DNA of 64,000 nt. Origin: Streptomyces lavendulae subsp. lavendulae (GTDB lineage: Bacteria > Actinomycetota > Actinomycetes > Streptomycetales > Streptomycetaceae). Location: positions 1,612,001-1,676,000 of the forward strand of contig NZ_CP024985.1 of assembly GCF_002803845.1 (NCBI RefSeq), given 5' to 3'. A program made the position numbers and the translations under genes. This document shows, in pieces, positions 41,887 to 50,400 of this stretch (its first letter is position 1; every line of letters begins with the position of its first letter). A model generated the notes under the pieces. It worked only from the letters and a program-made list of their open reading frames with translations. It had not been told where the DNA came from and ran no database searches.

Positions 41887-43083
41887 TCACTTCCTGTGCG
41901 GATCGGTGGTGAAGGCGGTGGTCTCGGGGGAGGCGTAGGCCCTGGCGACGTCGACGAGGAACCTGGCCTCGTCCTCCAGTCCGCCGCCCTCGCCGGAGGT
42001 CTGCATCGCGGCCGGGAGTTCCAGGGCGGTGGCCCGGCCCGGCTGTCCGGGGCCTCCGGCGAGCTTCGCCCGTCGCGCCTCCTTCAGTACGCAGGCCAGC
42101 GCGGCGGCCGTGACCCGCTGTTCGGGGACCAGGCTCCCGGCGACGTGGCGGCGGGCCCGCTCCGGCAGGCCCGGGGGCACGTACTCGCCGAGGATCAGGA
42201 TCGCGTCGCGGGTCTCGATGACCTTGCGGTAGACCAGCAGGTTGCGCGGCACGGGCGGCCAGAGCAGCTCCAGGACCCGGCCGGTCCGGGGCTCGGAGAG
42301 GACGACGTGCGGGACGGCCTGGACCAGCTCCCGCCACAGGGGCCACAGCCGCCAGGCGATGACGGTGTCGGCGGTGGTGCGGCGCAGCGTGAACAGGGTG
42401 GGCACCAGGATCGCGGCGGCGCGCAGCAGGCCGTGCAGGTTCATCATCAGCGGCAGGGCGGGCATCGCCCAGGTGCTGCCGAACAGGGCCTTGAGCAGGT
42501 ACGCGAACCAGAACAGGCCGGCCAGCGCGGTGCCCAGCCCGAACAGCCGCAGCCCGGCCGCCAGGGCCCGGCTCTCGGCGCGCCGGCCGTAGCGGCAGCA
42601 GACGTACACGCAGACGGTGTTGGCGATGAGGTGGGCCGAGATCAGGACGAGCCAGTACGCGAGCGAGGGTACGGGCGGTCCGGCGGGCGGGATGGTGTGC
42701 GCGGTGTGGCCGGGGGCGGCGGCGTCCAGGGCCACGAGGGCGCCCAGCCAGAGCAGGGTGCCGGCCCAGGCGGCGAGCTGAAGCCTGCGGCCGCGGGTGG
42801 CGGCGGCGACGAAGTAGAGCACGGCGCCCGCCGACAGCACGCCGATGAGGTTGCGGACGAGGCCGACGGCGTGCGCGTAGCCGGGTTCGCGGCTGGTGGC
42901 GTAGGCGACGACGGCGGGGAGGTTCAGGGTCATCGCGGCGGCGGCGGTGGCGACCGCGAACCACAGTCCGCGCTGCTGCGGGGAGCGCAGGGCGCCGGGG
43001 GCGCGCAGCAGGACGGCGGCCCACAGGCACAGCACGCTGGGGACGGCGAGCCAGTCTCCGAGGGCGGCCAGGTCAGCTGCCAT
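41887..43083 (-). CDS. MAB_1171c-type membrane protein
   Basis: This 398-residue protein has about seven membrane segments in its first 235 residues and a soluble tail. It resembles the 'MAB_1171c family putative transporter' of actinobacteria: AYATSREPGYAHAVGLVRNLIGV and LWPLWRELVQAVPHVVLSEP are typical. Its gene overlaps the ImmA/IrrE peptidase gene by 11 bases. In actinobacteria this family is repeatedly found next to a small helix-turn-helix or ImmA/IrrE protein, so the two are a functional unit, perhaps a sensor or transporter controlled by proteolysis (inference). Confidence 0.82.
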   Translation of the reverse strand: MAADLAALGDWLAVPSVLCLWAAVLLRAPGALRSPQQRGLWFAVATAAAAMTLNLPAVVAYATSREPGYAHAVGLVRNLIGVLSAGAVLYFVAAATRGRRLQLAAWAGTLLWLGALVALDAAAPGHTAHTIPPAGPPVPSLAYWLVLISAHLIANTVCVYVCCRYGRRAESRALAAGLRLFGLGTALAGLFWFAYLLKALFGSTWAMPALPLMMNLHGLLRAAAILVPTLFTLRRTTADTVIAWRLWPLWRELVQAVPHVVLSEPRTGRVLELLWPPVPRNLLVYRKVIETRDAILILGEYVPPGLPERARRHVAGSLVPEQRVTAAALACVLKEARRAKLAGGPGQPGRATALELPAAMQTSGEGGGLEDEARFLVDVARAYASPETTAFTTDPHRK

Positions 43084-43579
43084 CGCGCGGGCCCCGCTCG
43101 TATCCCATGGCGGATTCCAGGCGGGCGAGGGCGCCCCGGGGTGCGGCGGCGGTGCGGGGGTGGCCGGGGCCCGCCGTGCGGATGCGGATCATGCTCGCGA
43201 GCATCTCCGCCTCCCGTTCCTGGCGGGTGGTGTAGTTGGTGCGGCCGAGGACCACGGGGGCCCGGCCGTCGGTCTCCCGGCCTTCCAGGGAGTGGTGGCC
43301 GAAGAGGATGTGTCCGAGCTCGTGGAGCACGATGTGCTCCCGGTGCAGGGGGGTGGTGTGGGCCTCGTAGAAGACGTAGTCCACGGTCTCGGTGCCCACC
43401 CACAGTCCGCAGACGCCGGATTCGGCGGCCTCCGGGGGCAACGGGTGCAACCGGATGGGGCGGCCGCGCTGTTCGGCGATCCGTGCGCACACGGCGTCCA
43501 GGGAGAACGGGTGCGTCAGGTCCATGTGACCGAGAATCGTCTCGCAGCGTTTGCGCAGGCTGGGGTTCCGGTGGGGCAT
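43073..43579 (-). CDS. ImmA/IrrE-type zinc metallopeptidase
   Basis: This 168-residue protein has the zinc motif H86-E-L-G-H90 in the segment HIVLHELGHILFGH. In the ImmA/IrrE family the Glu acts as general base. Such peptidases cleave repressors or stress regulators, as in ICEBs1 excision (ImmA) and the Deinococcus DNA-damage response (IrrE). No helix-turn-helix substrate is encoded next to it. The ATG at 43579 has a GAGGGAAC box; the frame is open to 43642 without a better start. It overlaps the MAB_1171c-type gene by 11 bases. Confidence 0.85.
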   Translation of the reverse strand: MPHRNPSLRKRCETILGHMDLTHPFSLDAVCARIAEQRGRPIRLHPLPPEAAESGVCGLWVGTETVDYVFYEAHTTPLHREHIVLHELGHILFGHHSLEGRETDGRAPVVLGRTNYTTRQEREAEMLASMIRIRTAGPGHPRTAAAPRGALARLESAMGYERGPRDGS

Positions 43580-43839
43580 GTGTTCCCTCTGCGGACCCTT
43601 TCTCGGGCAGCGTCGATAGGTGTGGGGGGTGGGCATCGGCATGGCGTCCTGTGCCTTGAGGCGCCCTCGGGAGTGCGTTTTCCGGGGGCGGAAATGCGGA
43701 AGCCCGTCCGCGGGTGACGAACGGGCGTTCCACCATGCCTACAGATCGACTACGGGAATTGGCAAGGCACGTTCCCCTGTGAGGTGCCTATTCGGCCACT
43801 CTTGCCGGTCCGCCGGAGCCTTTCCTTCCGGTCGTGGTC

Positions 43840-46308
43840 CTACGAGCGCTTGCGGTGGTCCTCCGGGCCGGTGAGACCGGCGCGGCGCAGGGCGTCGGCC
43901 ATGGCGCTGTTGGCGGGGGCGGGCGCGCCGGAACGCTGACCGCCGCCCTGGCCGCCCTGCGGTCGGCCGCCCTGACCGCCTTGGCCGCGCCGGCCCTGAC
44001 CCTGCCCCTGGCCCTCGTTCTGCCGCTGGCCCTGGCCCTGACCCTGGCCCTGGCCGCGCTGCTGCGGGGGCCGGCCTCCGCCGCGCCGCTCCTGGCGCTC
44101 CTCGCGGGGGCGGGGCGTGCCCGCCGTCCGCTCGGCCTCGTCCTCCAGCCGCAGCGTGAGCGAGATCCGCTTGCGGGGGATGTCCACGTCCATGACCTTG
44201 ACCCGGACGATGTCGCCCGGCTTCACGACGTCCCGCGGGTCCTTGACGAAGGTCTTCGACAGGGCCGACACGTGCGCCAGCCCGTCCTGGTGGACGCCGA
44301 TGTCGATGAAGGCGCCGAAGGCGGCCACATTGGTGACCACCCCTTCCAGGATCATCCCGGGAGCCAGGTCGCCGATCTTCTCCACGCCCTCCTTGAAGGT
44401 GGCCGTCTTGAAGGCGGGACGCGGGTCGCGGCCCGGCTTCTCCAGCTCGCGCAGGATGTCGCCGATGGTCGGCAGGCCGAAGGCCTCGGTGACGAACTGC
44501 TCCGGCCGCAGGGACCGCAGGACGGTGGAGTTGCCGATCAGGGCGGCCACCTCGGCGCCCGCCGTCTTGCCCATCGCCCGGACCACGGGGTAGGCCTCGG
44601 GGTGCACGCTGGAGGAGTCCAGCGGGTCGTCCCCGCCGCGGATGCGCAGGAAGCCCGCGCACTGCTCGTACGCCTTCGGGCCCAGGCGGGCCACGTCCTT
44701 GAGGCCCCTGCGGCTGCGGAAGGGGCCGTTGGCGTCGCGGTGGGCCACGATGTTCTCGGCGAGGGTGCCGCTGATGCCCGACACGCGCGAGAGCAGCGGC
44801 GCGGAGGCGGTGTTGACGTCCACGCCGACGCCGTTCACGCAGTCCTCGACGACCGCGTCGAGGGAGCGGGACAGCTTCACCTCGGACAGGTCGTGCTGGT
44901 ACTGGCCCACGCCGATCGACTTCGGGTCGATCTTGACCAGTTCGGCGAGCGGGTCCTGCAGGCGGCGGGCGATGGACACGGCTCCGCGCAACGACACGTC
45001 CATGCCGGGGAGTTCCTGCGAGGCGAAGGCGGAGGCGGAGTACACGGAGGCGCCGGCCTCGGAGACCATCACCTTGGTGAGGCCCAGCTCGGGGTGGCGG
45101 GTGATGAGGTCGCCGGCCAGCTTGTCGGTCTCGCGGGAGGCCGTGCCGTTGCCGATGGCGACCAGCTCGACCGCGTGCTCCTTCGCGAGGCGGGCGAGCG
45201 TGGCGAGGGAGGCGTCCCACTTGTTGGCGGGAACGTGCGGGTGGATCACGTCCGTCGCCACGACCTTGCCGGTCGCGTCGACGACGGCCACCTTGACCCC
45301 GGTGCGGAAGCCCGGGTCCAGGCCGAGGGTGGCGCGGGTGCCGGCCGGCGCGGCGAGCAGCAGGTCGCGCAGGTTGGCGGCGAAGACCCGTACGGCCTCG
45401 TCCTCGGCGGCGGCGCGCAGCCGCGTCCGCAGATCGATGCCCAGGTGGACCTGGATCTTGGTGCGCCAGGCCCAGCGGACGGTGTCGGCCAGCCACTTGT
45501 CGCCGGGGCGGCCGCGGTCGGCGACGCCGAAGCGGCGGGCGATCAGGCCCTCGTACGTGGACGGGCCGGGGGCGTCGGCCGGCGGCTCGGGCTCCAGGTC
45601 GAGTGTGAGCACGTCCTCCTTCTCGCCGCGGAGCATGGCGAGGACCCGGTGGGAGGGGAGGGCGGTGAAGGGCTCGGCGAAGTCGAAGTAGTCGGCGAAC
45701 TTCGCGCCGGCCTCCTCCTGGCCCTCGCGGACCTTCGCGGCGAGCCGGCCGCGGGTCCACATGCGCTCGCGCAGGTCGCCGATCAGGTCGGCGTCCTCGG
45801 CGAACTTCTCGGTGAGGACGGCGCGGGCGCCCTCCAGGGCGGCGGCCGCGTCGGCGACGCCCTTGTCGGCGTCGACGAACGCGGCGGCGGCCACCGCCGG
45901 TTCGACGGAGGGGTCCGCCAGCAGGCCCTCGGCCAGCGGCTCCAGGCCCGCCTCGCGCGCGATCTGCGCCTTGGTGCGGCGCTTGGGCTTGAAGGGCAGG
46001 TAGATGTCCTCCAGCCGGGCCTTGGTGTCGGCCGCGTGGATCCGGGCCTCCAGTTCGGCGTCGAGCTTGCCCTGCTCGCGCACGGCGTCGAGGATCGCCG
46101 TGCGGCGGTCCTCCAGTTCGCGCAGGTAGCGCAGCCGCTCCTCCAGGGTGCGCAGCTGGGCGTCGTCGAGCATCTCGGTCGCTTCCTTGCGGTAGCGAGC
46201 GATGAACGGCACGGTGGAGCCGCCGTCGAGCAGCTCGACGGCGGCCTTGACCTGCCGTTCCCGTACGCCGAGCTCCTCGGCGATCCTGCCTTCGATGGAC
46301 ATCGTCAC
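43840..46308 (-). CDS. tex: Tex family transcription accessory RNA-binding protein
   Basis: This 822-residue protein is the bacterial Spt6-like Tex. The N-terminal helical region begins IEGRIAEELGVRERQV, and FIARYRKEATEMLDD follows. The YqgF-like domain has LGLDPGFRTGVKVAVVD (about residues 330-346), then the HhH repeats near 500-560, and the C-terminal S1 domain (VVTNVAAFGAFIDIGVHQDG, about 650-670). The last ~90 residues are a Gln/Gly/Arg-rich disordered tail. It binds nucleic acid and affects transcription. The GTG at 46308 (MTMSIEGRI) gives the usual N-terminus; an ATG two codons later is equivalent. Confidence 0.95.
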   Translation of the reverse strand: MTMSIEGRIAEELGVRERQVKAAVELLDGGSTVPFIARYRKEATEMLDDAQLRTLEERLRYLRELEDRRTAILDAVREQGKLDAELEARIHAADTKARLEDIYLPFKPKRRTKAQIAREAGLEPLAEGLLADPSVEPAVAAAAFVDADKGVADAAAALEGARAVLTEKFAEDADLIGDLRERMWTRGRLAAKVREGQEEAGAKFADYFDFAEPFTALPSHRVLAMLRGEKEDVLTLDLEPEPPADAPGPSTYEGLIARRFGVADRGRPGDKWLADTVRWAWRTKIQVHLGIDLRTRLRAAAEDEAVRVFAANLRDLLLAAPAGTRATLGLDPGFRTGVKVAVVDATGKVVATDVIHPHVPANKWDASLATLARLAKEHAVELVAIGNGTASRETDKLAGDLITRHPELGLTKVMVSEAGASVYSASAFASQELPGMDVSLRGAVSIARRLQDPLAELVKIDPKSIGVGQYQHDLSEVKLSRSLDAVVEDCVNGVGVDVNTASAPLLSRVSGISGTLAENIVAHRDANGPFRSRRGLKDVARLGPKAYEQCAGFLRIRGGDDPLDSSSVHPEAYPVVRAMGKTAGAEVAALIGNSTVLRSLRPEQFVTEAFGLPTIGDILRELEKPGRDPRPAFKTATFKEGVEKIGDLAPGMILEGVVTNVAAFGAFIDIGVHQDGLAHVSALSKTFVKDPRDVVKPGDIVRVKVMDVDIPRKRISLTLRLEDEAERTAGTPRPREERQERRGGGRPPQQRGQGQGQGQGQRQNEGQGQGQGRRGQGGQGGRPQGGQGGGQRSGAPAPANSAMADALRRAGLTGPEDHRKRS

Positions 46309-46386
46309 TGTGCGGTCCCGCCTGCCTTCGTTTGCGTGGAAGGCTGCCAATTGTGGCAGGTGGCGGTGACGGACGGCGGGAGCCCC

Positions 46387-47250
46387 TCAGCCCTTTCCGG
46401 TGAGGTCGTGGGGGAAGGCTCCCGCGCCGACGGCCCGGCGGACGAATCCGCCGCCGAGTTCGTGGAGCCGGGCGAGGCCGTCCGCGCCGAGGTGCTCGTA
46501 CGGGGCCGCGTCGAGGCGGTCGGTCTCGGCCTCCAGCCGCTCGCGCAGGGCGGCGCCCTCGTCGGTGAGGTCGCCGTCGGCGCCGAGGACACCGCGCTCG
46601 CGCAGCCGGTGGGCGGCGGCGTCCAGGTCCGCCTGCTCCCAGCCGCGGATGGCCTTGTCCCACTTGGGCGTCATGCCGCGGCCGGTCGCGGCGTGGCTGA
46701 CCAGGGCCTCCACGGGGTCGAGGCCGGTGAGGAGCAGCGCGGCCACGTGCCCGTCGCCCCGGTGCTCGCGCAGCAGGGTGGTGGCGTGCCACAGGCGCAG
46801 GTGCGGCTCCTCGGGGACGGGGAGGTCGGCGTGGGCGGCGTAGAGGGTGCGGCCGGAGCGGACGCAGCCCTCGGTGGCGCGCAGCGCGAGGTCGGCGGCT
46901 TCGGCGAGTTCGGGGGAGGCGATGGCCTCGGGGCCGAGGAGGCGGCGCAGGGTGCTGTCGGCGGCGCGCAGCCGGGCGGCGAGGGCCTGCTGCGGGGTGA
47001 TGGTGTCCCAGACCGCGGGGAGGTGCGCGGTGACGTAGTCGTGGCGGTAGTTGTAGAAGGTGGCGGTCACCGTACCGGGTCCGACGGCGCCCAGGGCCGC
47101 GGAGCGGCTGGCGAGGTTGACGGCGACCCGGTGGGTGACGCCGAGCGCCGCGAACTCGGTGCCGAGGTCGGGCGAGAAGTAGATCGTGGCGTGCAGGGGG
47201 TTGACGGCGGCGTGCCAGCAGCGCCGGGCGGCGTACGGAGGAAGCGTCAT
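46387..47250 (-). CDS. SCO6745 family protein
   Basis: This 287-residue protein belongs to the actinobacterial SCO6745 family, which has an N-terminal PLHATIYFSPDL segment and a central ATFYNYRHDYVTAHLPAVWD (about residues 65-84). A winged-helix-like C-terminus includes LRERGVLGADGDLTDEGAAL (about 217-236). The family is regarded as helix-turn-helix-like, probably regulatory, with no known ligand. Its presence supports collinearity with the S. coelicolor SCO67xx region. It lies 79 bases from tex on the same strand and may be co-transcribed with it. Confidence 0.85.
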   Translation of the reverse strand: MTLPPYAARRCWHAAVNPLHATIYFSPDLGTEFAALGVTHRVAVNLASRSAALGAVGPGTVTATFYNYRHDYVTAHLPAVWDTITPQQALAARLRAADSTLRRLLGPEAIASPELAEAADLALRATEGCVRSGRTLYAAHADLPVPEEPHLRLWHATTLLREHRGDGHVAALLLTGLDPVEALVSHAATGRGMTPKWDKAIRGWEQADLDAAAHRLRERGVLGADGDLTDEGAALRERLEAETDRLDAAPYEHLGADGLARLHELGGGFVRRAVGAGAFPHDLTGKG

Positions 47251-47765
47251 GCGCCGCAGGTTACCGACTGCTCAGTATGCGGGGTACCCCCAAGCCCCGG
47301 GCCCCTCCCGGGCCGAGTACGCGGGCGTCCCCGCGTCGGCGCGTGCACCCTGGTCGGGACCGGGAACGACACCGCCGTCCGCCACACGGGCAGCACGACC
47401 CGCACCGGTGGGAGCGGGGGCTGAGATCCGGCCAATGTGTCGCGGGCTGGTGACGGCGCGCCAGGAGGGTCCGGCCGACCGGAAGTCGCCCCCGGAGCAC
47501 GCCCTCGGCGCGGGCGGGCCCGGTGCGCGACCCCGTACCGCACCGTTCACCGAGCCCCCGTCACCCGTACGGCGGGCTCCTCGCCATGTCCTGATTCCGA
47601 CGCACCGATACCCGTCCGGCCAGGCCGGTGACCTCGGCTTCCTTGCGGCCGGATGGCGATCGTGTGACAGCAGGGGCCATGGACATGACCTGAGCGGCCA
47701 GGGGTGAATACGGTCGGACGACCAGACCCGAACCGATCTGCCTCCCCTACCCCTTGGAGCTCTTC
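47251..47765. other. 515-bp gap without a recognisable gene
   Basis: Open frames cross this stretch on both strands, but none has a ribosome binding site linked to a sensible protein. It separates the SCO6745-family gene from the secreted M1 peptidase, so it must hold two divergent promoters. The GGAACGACA near 47362 and TACGGT near 47709 are possible pieces of sigma-factor boxes, not convincing ones. Confidence 0.35.
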
Positions 47766-49274
47766 GTGCGCCGCAAAGTCATCGCCCCGAGCGTGCTCGC
47801 CGCCTCCCTGCTGCTGGTGATCCCGGCGTCGGCGGCCAGTGCCGGTCCGGGTGCCCCGGGTATCGGCGACTCGTACTACCCGGCCAGCGGGAACGGCGGG
47901 TACGACGTCTCCCACTACGACCTGCGCCTGCAGTACCAGCCGAAGACCGACCTCCTGGAGGGCACGGCCACCCTCCTGGCCACCGCCAAGCAGGACCTGT
48001 CCCGCTTCAACCTGGACTTCGGCCTCAAGGTCAGCGAGATCCGCGTCAACGGGGTCAAGGCGAAGTTCGCCACCTCCGGGACCCAGGAGCTGGAGGTCAC
48101 CCCGGCACAGCCGCTGCAGAAGGGCAAGGAGGCCTCCGTCGTCGTCAAGTACTCCGGCAAGCCCTCGGAGTACAAGGTCGACGGCTGGTCCGCCTGGCAG
48201 CGCACCCCGGACGGCGGCATCGCCGCGCAGGAGCCCGACTCGGCGGCGTGGTGGTTCCCGAGCAACGACCACCCGCTGGACAAGGCCACCTTCGACGTGT
48301 CGGTCAACGTCCCGGACGGCACCCAGGCCATCAGCAACGGCGTGCTCCAGTCGCAGAGCTCCCGGCTGGGCTGGACCCGCTACAACTGGCGTTCCAACAA
48401 GCCGCAGGCCACCTACCTGGCCACCCTCGCGGTCGGAAAGTTCGACATCACCACCGACAAGACCGCGAGCGGTCTGCCCGTCCTGAACGCGTACAGCAAG
48501 GACCTCGGCGACAACGCGGGTGCGGCGCGCGCGAGCGTGGAGCGGACCACCGAGGTCGCGGAGTGGCTGGAGGGGGTCTTCGGCCCGTACCCCTTCAACG
48601 CGCTGGGCGGCTACGTTCCGAACGTGCCCTCCGGTTTCGCGCTGGAGACGCAGACGCGGCCGTTCTACAGCCCGCGCCAGTTCGCCAACGGGGCGAACGT
48701 CTCGGTGGTCGTGCACGAGCTGGCCCACCAGTGGTACGGCGACAGCGTGTCGGTCGACAACTGGAAGGACATCTGGGTCAACGAGGGCTTCGCCCGCTAC
48801 AGCCAGTGGCTGTGGTCGGAGAAGGAGGGCGAGGGCACCGCGCAGGAGCTCGCCGACTGGACGTACGCCTCCCGCCCGGCCGAGGACCCGTTCTGGCAGG
48901 TCAAGCCGGGTGACCCGGGTGCGGAGAACCAGTTCCACGGGGCCGTGTACGACCGCGGTGCCATCGCGATCCAGGCGCTGCGCAACGAGATCGGCGACGA
49001 GAAGTTCTTCAAGATCCTCAAGGGCTGGCCGACCGAGCGCGCCTACGGGAACGCCAAGGTCGGGGACTTCGTCCGGTACGCCGAGAAGATCTCGGGCAAG
49101 CCGCTCGCCCAGCTCTTCGACACCTGGCTCTACACCCCGGGCAAGCCCGCCTTCGCCCCGCCGGCCACGGCCGCCAAGGGTGCGGGCGCCCGCTCGCAGG
49201 CCCCGGCCAAGCCCGCCGCGGAGCCGAAGTCCTGGAAGAAGATCGCCGCGACGAACAACCTCCACGAGCACTGA
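47766..49274 (+). CDS. Secreted M1 family aminopeptidase
   Basis: This 502-residue zinc metallopeptidase has a signal peptide (RRKVIAPSVLAASLLLVIPA then SAASA). The N-terminal M1 beta-domain is at about residues 35-210. The zinc motif HELAHQWYGD (about 317-326) is followed by the second Glu in NEGFARYSQW (about 340-349). The substrate-binding GxMEN region reads GFALETQTRPF. It lacks the large C-terminal helical domain of full M1 enzymes, so it is the short secreted form known in Streptomyces. The C-terminal ~40 residues are Ala/Pro/Lys-rich. The GTG at 47766 is preceded by GGAG; a TTG four codons earlier is unlikely. Confidence 0.92.
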   Translation: MRRKVIAPSVLAASLLLVIPASAASAGPGAPGIGDSYYPASGNGGYDVSHYDLRLQYQPKTDLLEGTATLLATAKQDLSRFNLDFGLKVSEIRVNGVKAKFATSGTQELEVTPAQPLQKGKEASVVVKYSGKPSEYKVDGWSAWQRTPDGGIAAQEPDSAAWWFPSNDHPLDKATFDVSVNVPDGTQAISNGVLQSQSSRLGWTRYNWRSNKPQATYLATLAVGKFDITTDKTASGLPVLNAYSKDLGDNAGAARASVERTTEVAEWLEGVFGPYPFNALGGYVPNVPSGFALETQTRPFYSPRQFANGANVSVVVHELAHQWYGDSVSVDNWKDIWVNEGFARYSQWLWSEKEGEGTAQELADWTYASRPAEDPFWQVKPGDPGAENQFHGAVYDRGAIAIQALRNEIGDEKFFKILKGWPTERAYGNAKVGDFVRYAEKISGKPLAQLFDTWLYTPGKPAFAPPATAAKGAGARSQAPAKPAAEPKSWKKIAATNNLHEH

Positions 49275-49305
49275 CCGACCCCGCGGACGCGCGCGCCGGT
49301 GCCCC

Positions 49306-50193
49306 TCAGCGGGTGCCGGCGCGCCGTCGTGCGCGGGCGGCGCGGGCCAGCGGCAGGTAGCGCAGCCGCTCGGGCAGCAGCGGTACGAGGATCCGCAGGG
49401 CCGTGCTCATCCGCCGCAGCGCGCGCTCCTGGGCGGGGGTCCACTCCAGGCCGAGGACGGCCCGCGCGTCGGGCGGCATGTACCCGACGGTGACGAAGGC
49501 CCGGAAGCGCAGGTACGCGGTGCGCAGCAGCGGCCAGCCGATCCGCAGCAGCAGCCGCAGGGCCGGGGAGGCGACCTCGGGGCGGGGCAGGTCGGTGTCG
49601 GTGGCGAGCAGCTCGCGGGCCACCTTGGTGGGCTCGATCTCCTCGGCCAGCATCCGCCGGTAGTACGGCCAGAACTCCTCGACCGTCTGTGGCATGTCCC
49701 GGTCGCGAAGCCCGAGGATGCGGCCCACCTGGAGCCACTCGCGGTAGAGCAGGCGCTCCTGTGCGGGGGTGATGCGGCGGAAGAGGTACCGCCCGGAGTG
49801 CAGGGCCACGGGGAAGCCGGTGGCGTGCACCCAGGCGTAGCAGGCCGGGTCGAGGGAGTGGTAGCGGCGCCCCCGGGTGTCGGTGCCCTGGATCTCCTTG
49901 TGCAGCCGGCGCACCCGGCGGCCCTCGGCGGCGGCCTCGTCCCCGCCGTACACCCACAGCTGGACGGAGCGCAGGGAGCGTTCGCCGCGGCCCCAGGGGT
50001 CGGTGCGGAAGACGGAGTACTGGTCGACGCCGGCGCCGACGGCCGGGTGGGCGACCTGGAGGGTGAAGGCGGCGGGCAGGGTGAGCAGCGACCGGATGTC
50101 CCCGGCGGTGGTCCACAGCACCCCGCCCGGCGGGGGCGGCTCGGGGTCCCGGCCGCGTACGGCGGTCGCTCCGGTGGTGGTGTCCGTGCTCAT
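49306..50193 (-). CDS. MpaB-type oxygenase family protein (DUF2236)
   Basis: This 295-residue protein is of the MpaB/latex-clearing-protein-like family. LTLPAAFTLQVAHPAVGAGV (about residues 38-57) and RYHSLDPACYAWVHATGFP (about 110-128) hold the conserved His residues of the heme-binding helices. A typical RYLPLARAARA-rich basic tail ends the protein. Members cleave or oxidise lipids such as mycophenolic acid side chains or polyisoprene. No partner P450 or ferredoxin is adjacent. The ATG at 50193 has a GGGGGAG box; a start 16 codons earlier is not supported. Confidence 0.85.
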   Translation of the reverse strand: MSTDTTTGATAVRGRDPEPPPPGGVLWTTAGDIRSLLTLPAAFTLQVAHPAVGAGVDQYSVFRTDPWGRGERSLRSVQLWVYGGDEAAAEGRRVRRLHKEIQGTDTRGRRYHSLDPACYAWVHATGFPVALHSGRYLFRRITPAQERLLYREWLQVGRILGLRDRDMPQTVEEFWPYYRRMLAEEIEPTKVARELLATDTDLPRPEVASPALRLLLRIGWPLLRTAYLRFRAFVTVGYMPPDARAVLGLEWTPAQERALRRMSTALRILVPLLPERLRYLPLARAARARRRAGTR

Positions 50194-50328
50194 CCCTGCT
50201 GCTCCCCCGGTCTCGCCCCGCGCGCGTCGCGGTCCCTCCATTATCGCCGCCGCGGGGCCCGCGTCCCGCCCGGCGGGTCACCCCGGCCCCACGTTGTCGT
50301 GGCCCGGACAGAAAGTCTTGTCATGGGT

Positions 50329-50344
50329 GTTACCCCGAAGTAAC
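50329..50344. promoter_or_regulatory. Inverted repeat GTTAC-N6-GTAAC ahead of the sphingomyelinase gene
   Basis: A 5-bp inverted repeat, GTTAC (50329-50333) and GTAAC (50340-50344), with a six-base spacer, lies 57 bases before the sphingomyelinase start, in the shared upstream region with the MpaB-type gene. It has the size of a TetR- or LacI-type operator, but no regulator gene is next to it. Confidence 0.4.
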
Positions 50345-50400
50345 CGTGGCTGCTTGGATGACGGCGTCGATCTTCCCCCGCAGGAATGACGGAGACCTTC

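Noticed and set aside
43834..47424. A 1,196-residue plus-strand open frame opposite tex
   Set aside because: It is the antisense shadow of tex and the SCO6745-family gene, with repeated Gly/Ala/Val text and no start signal.
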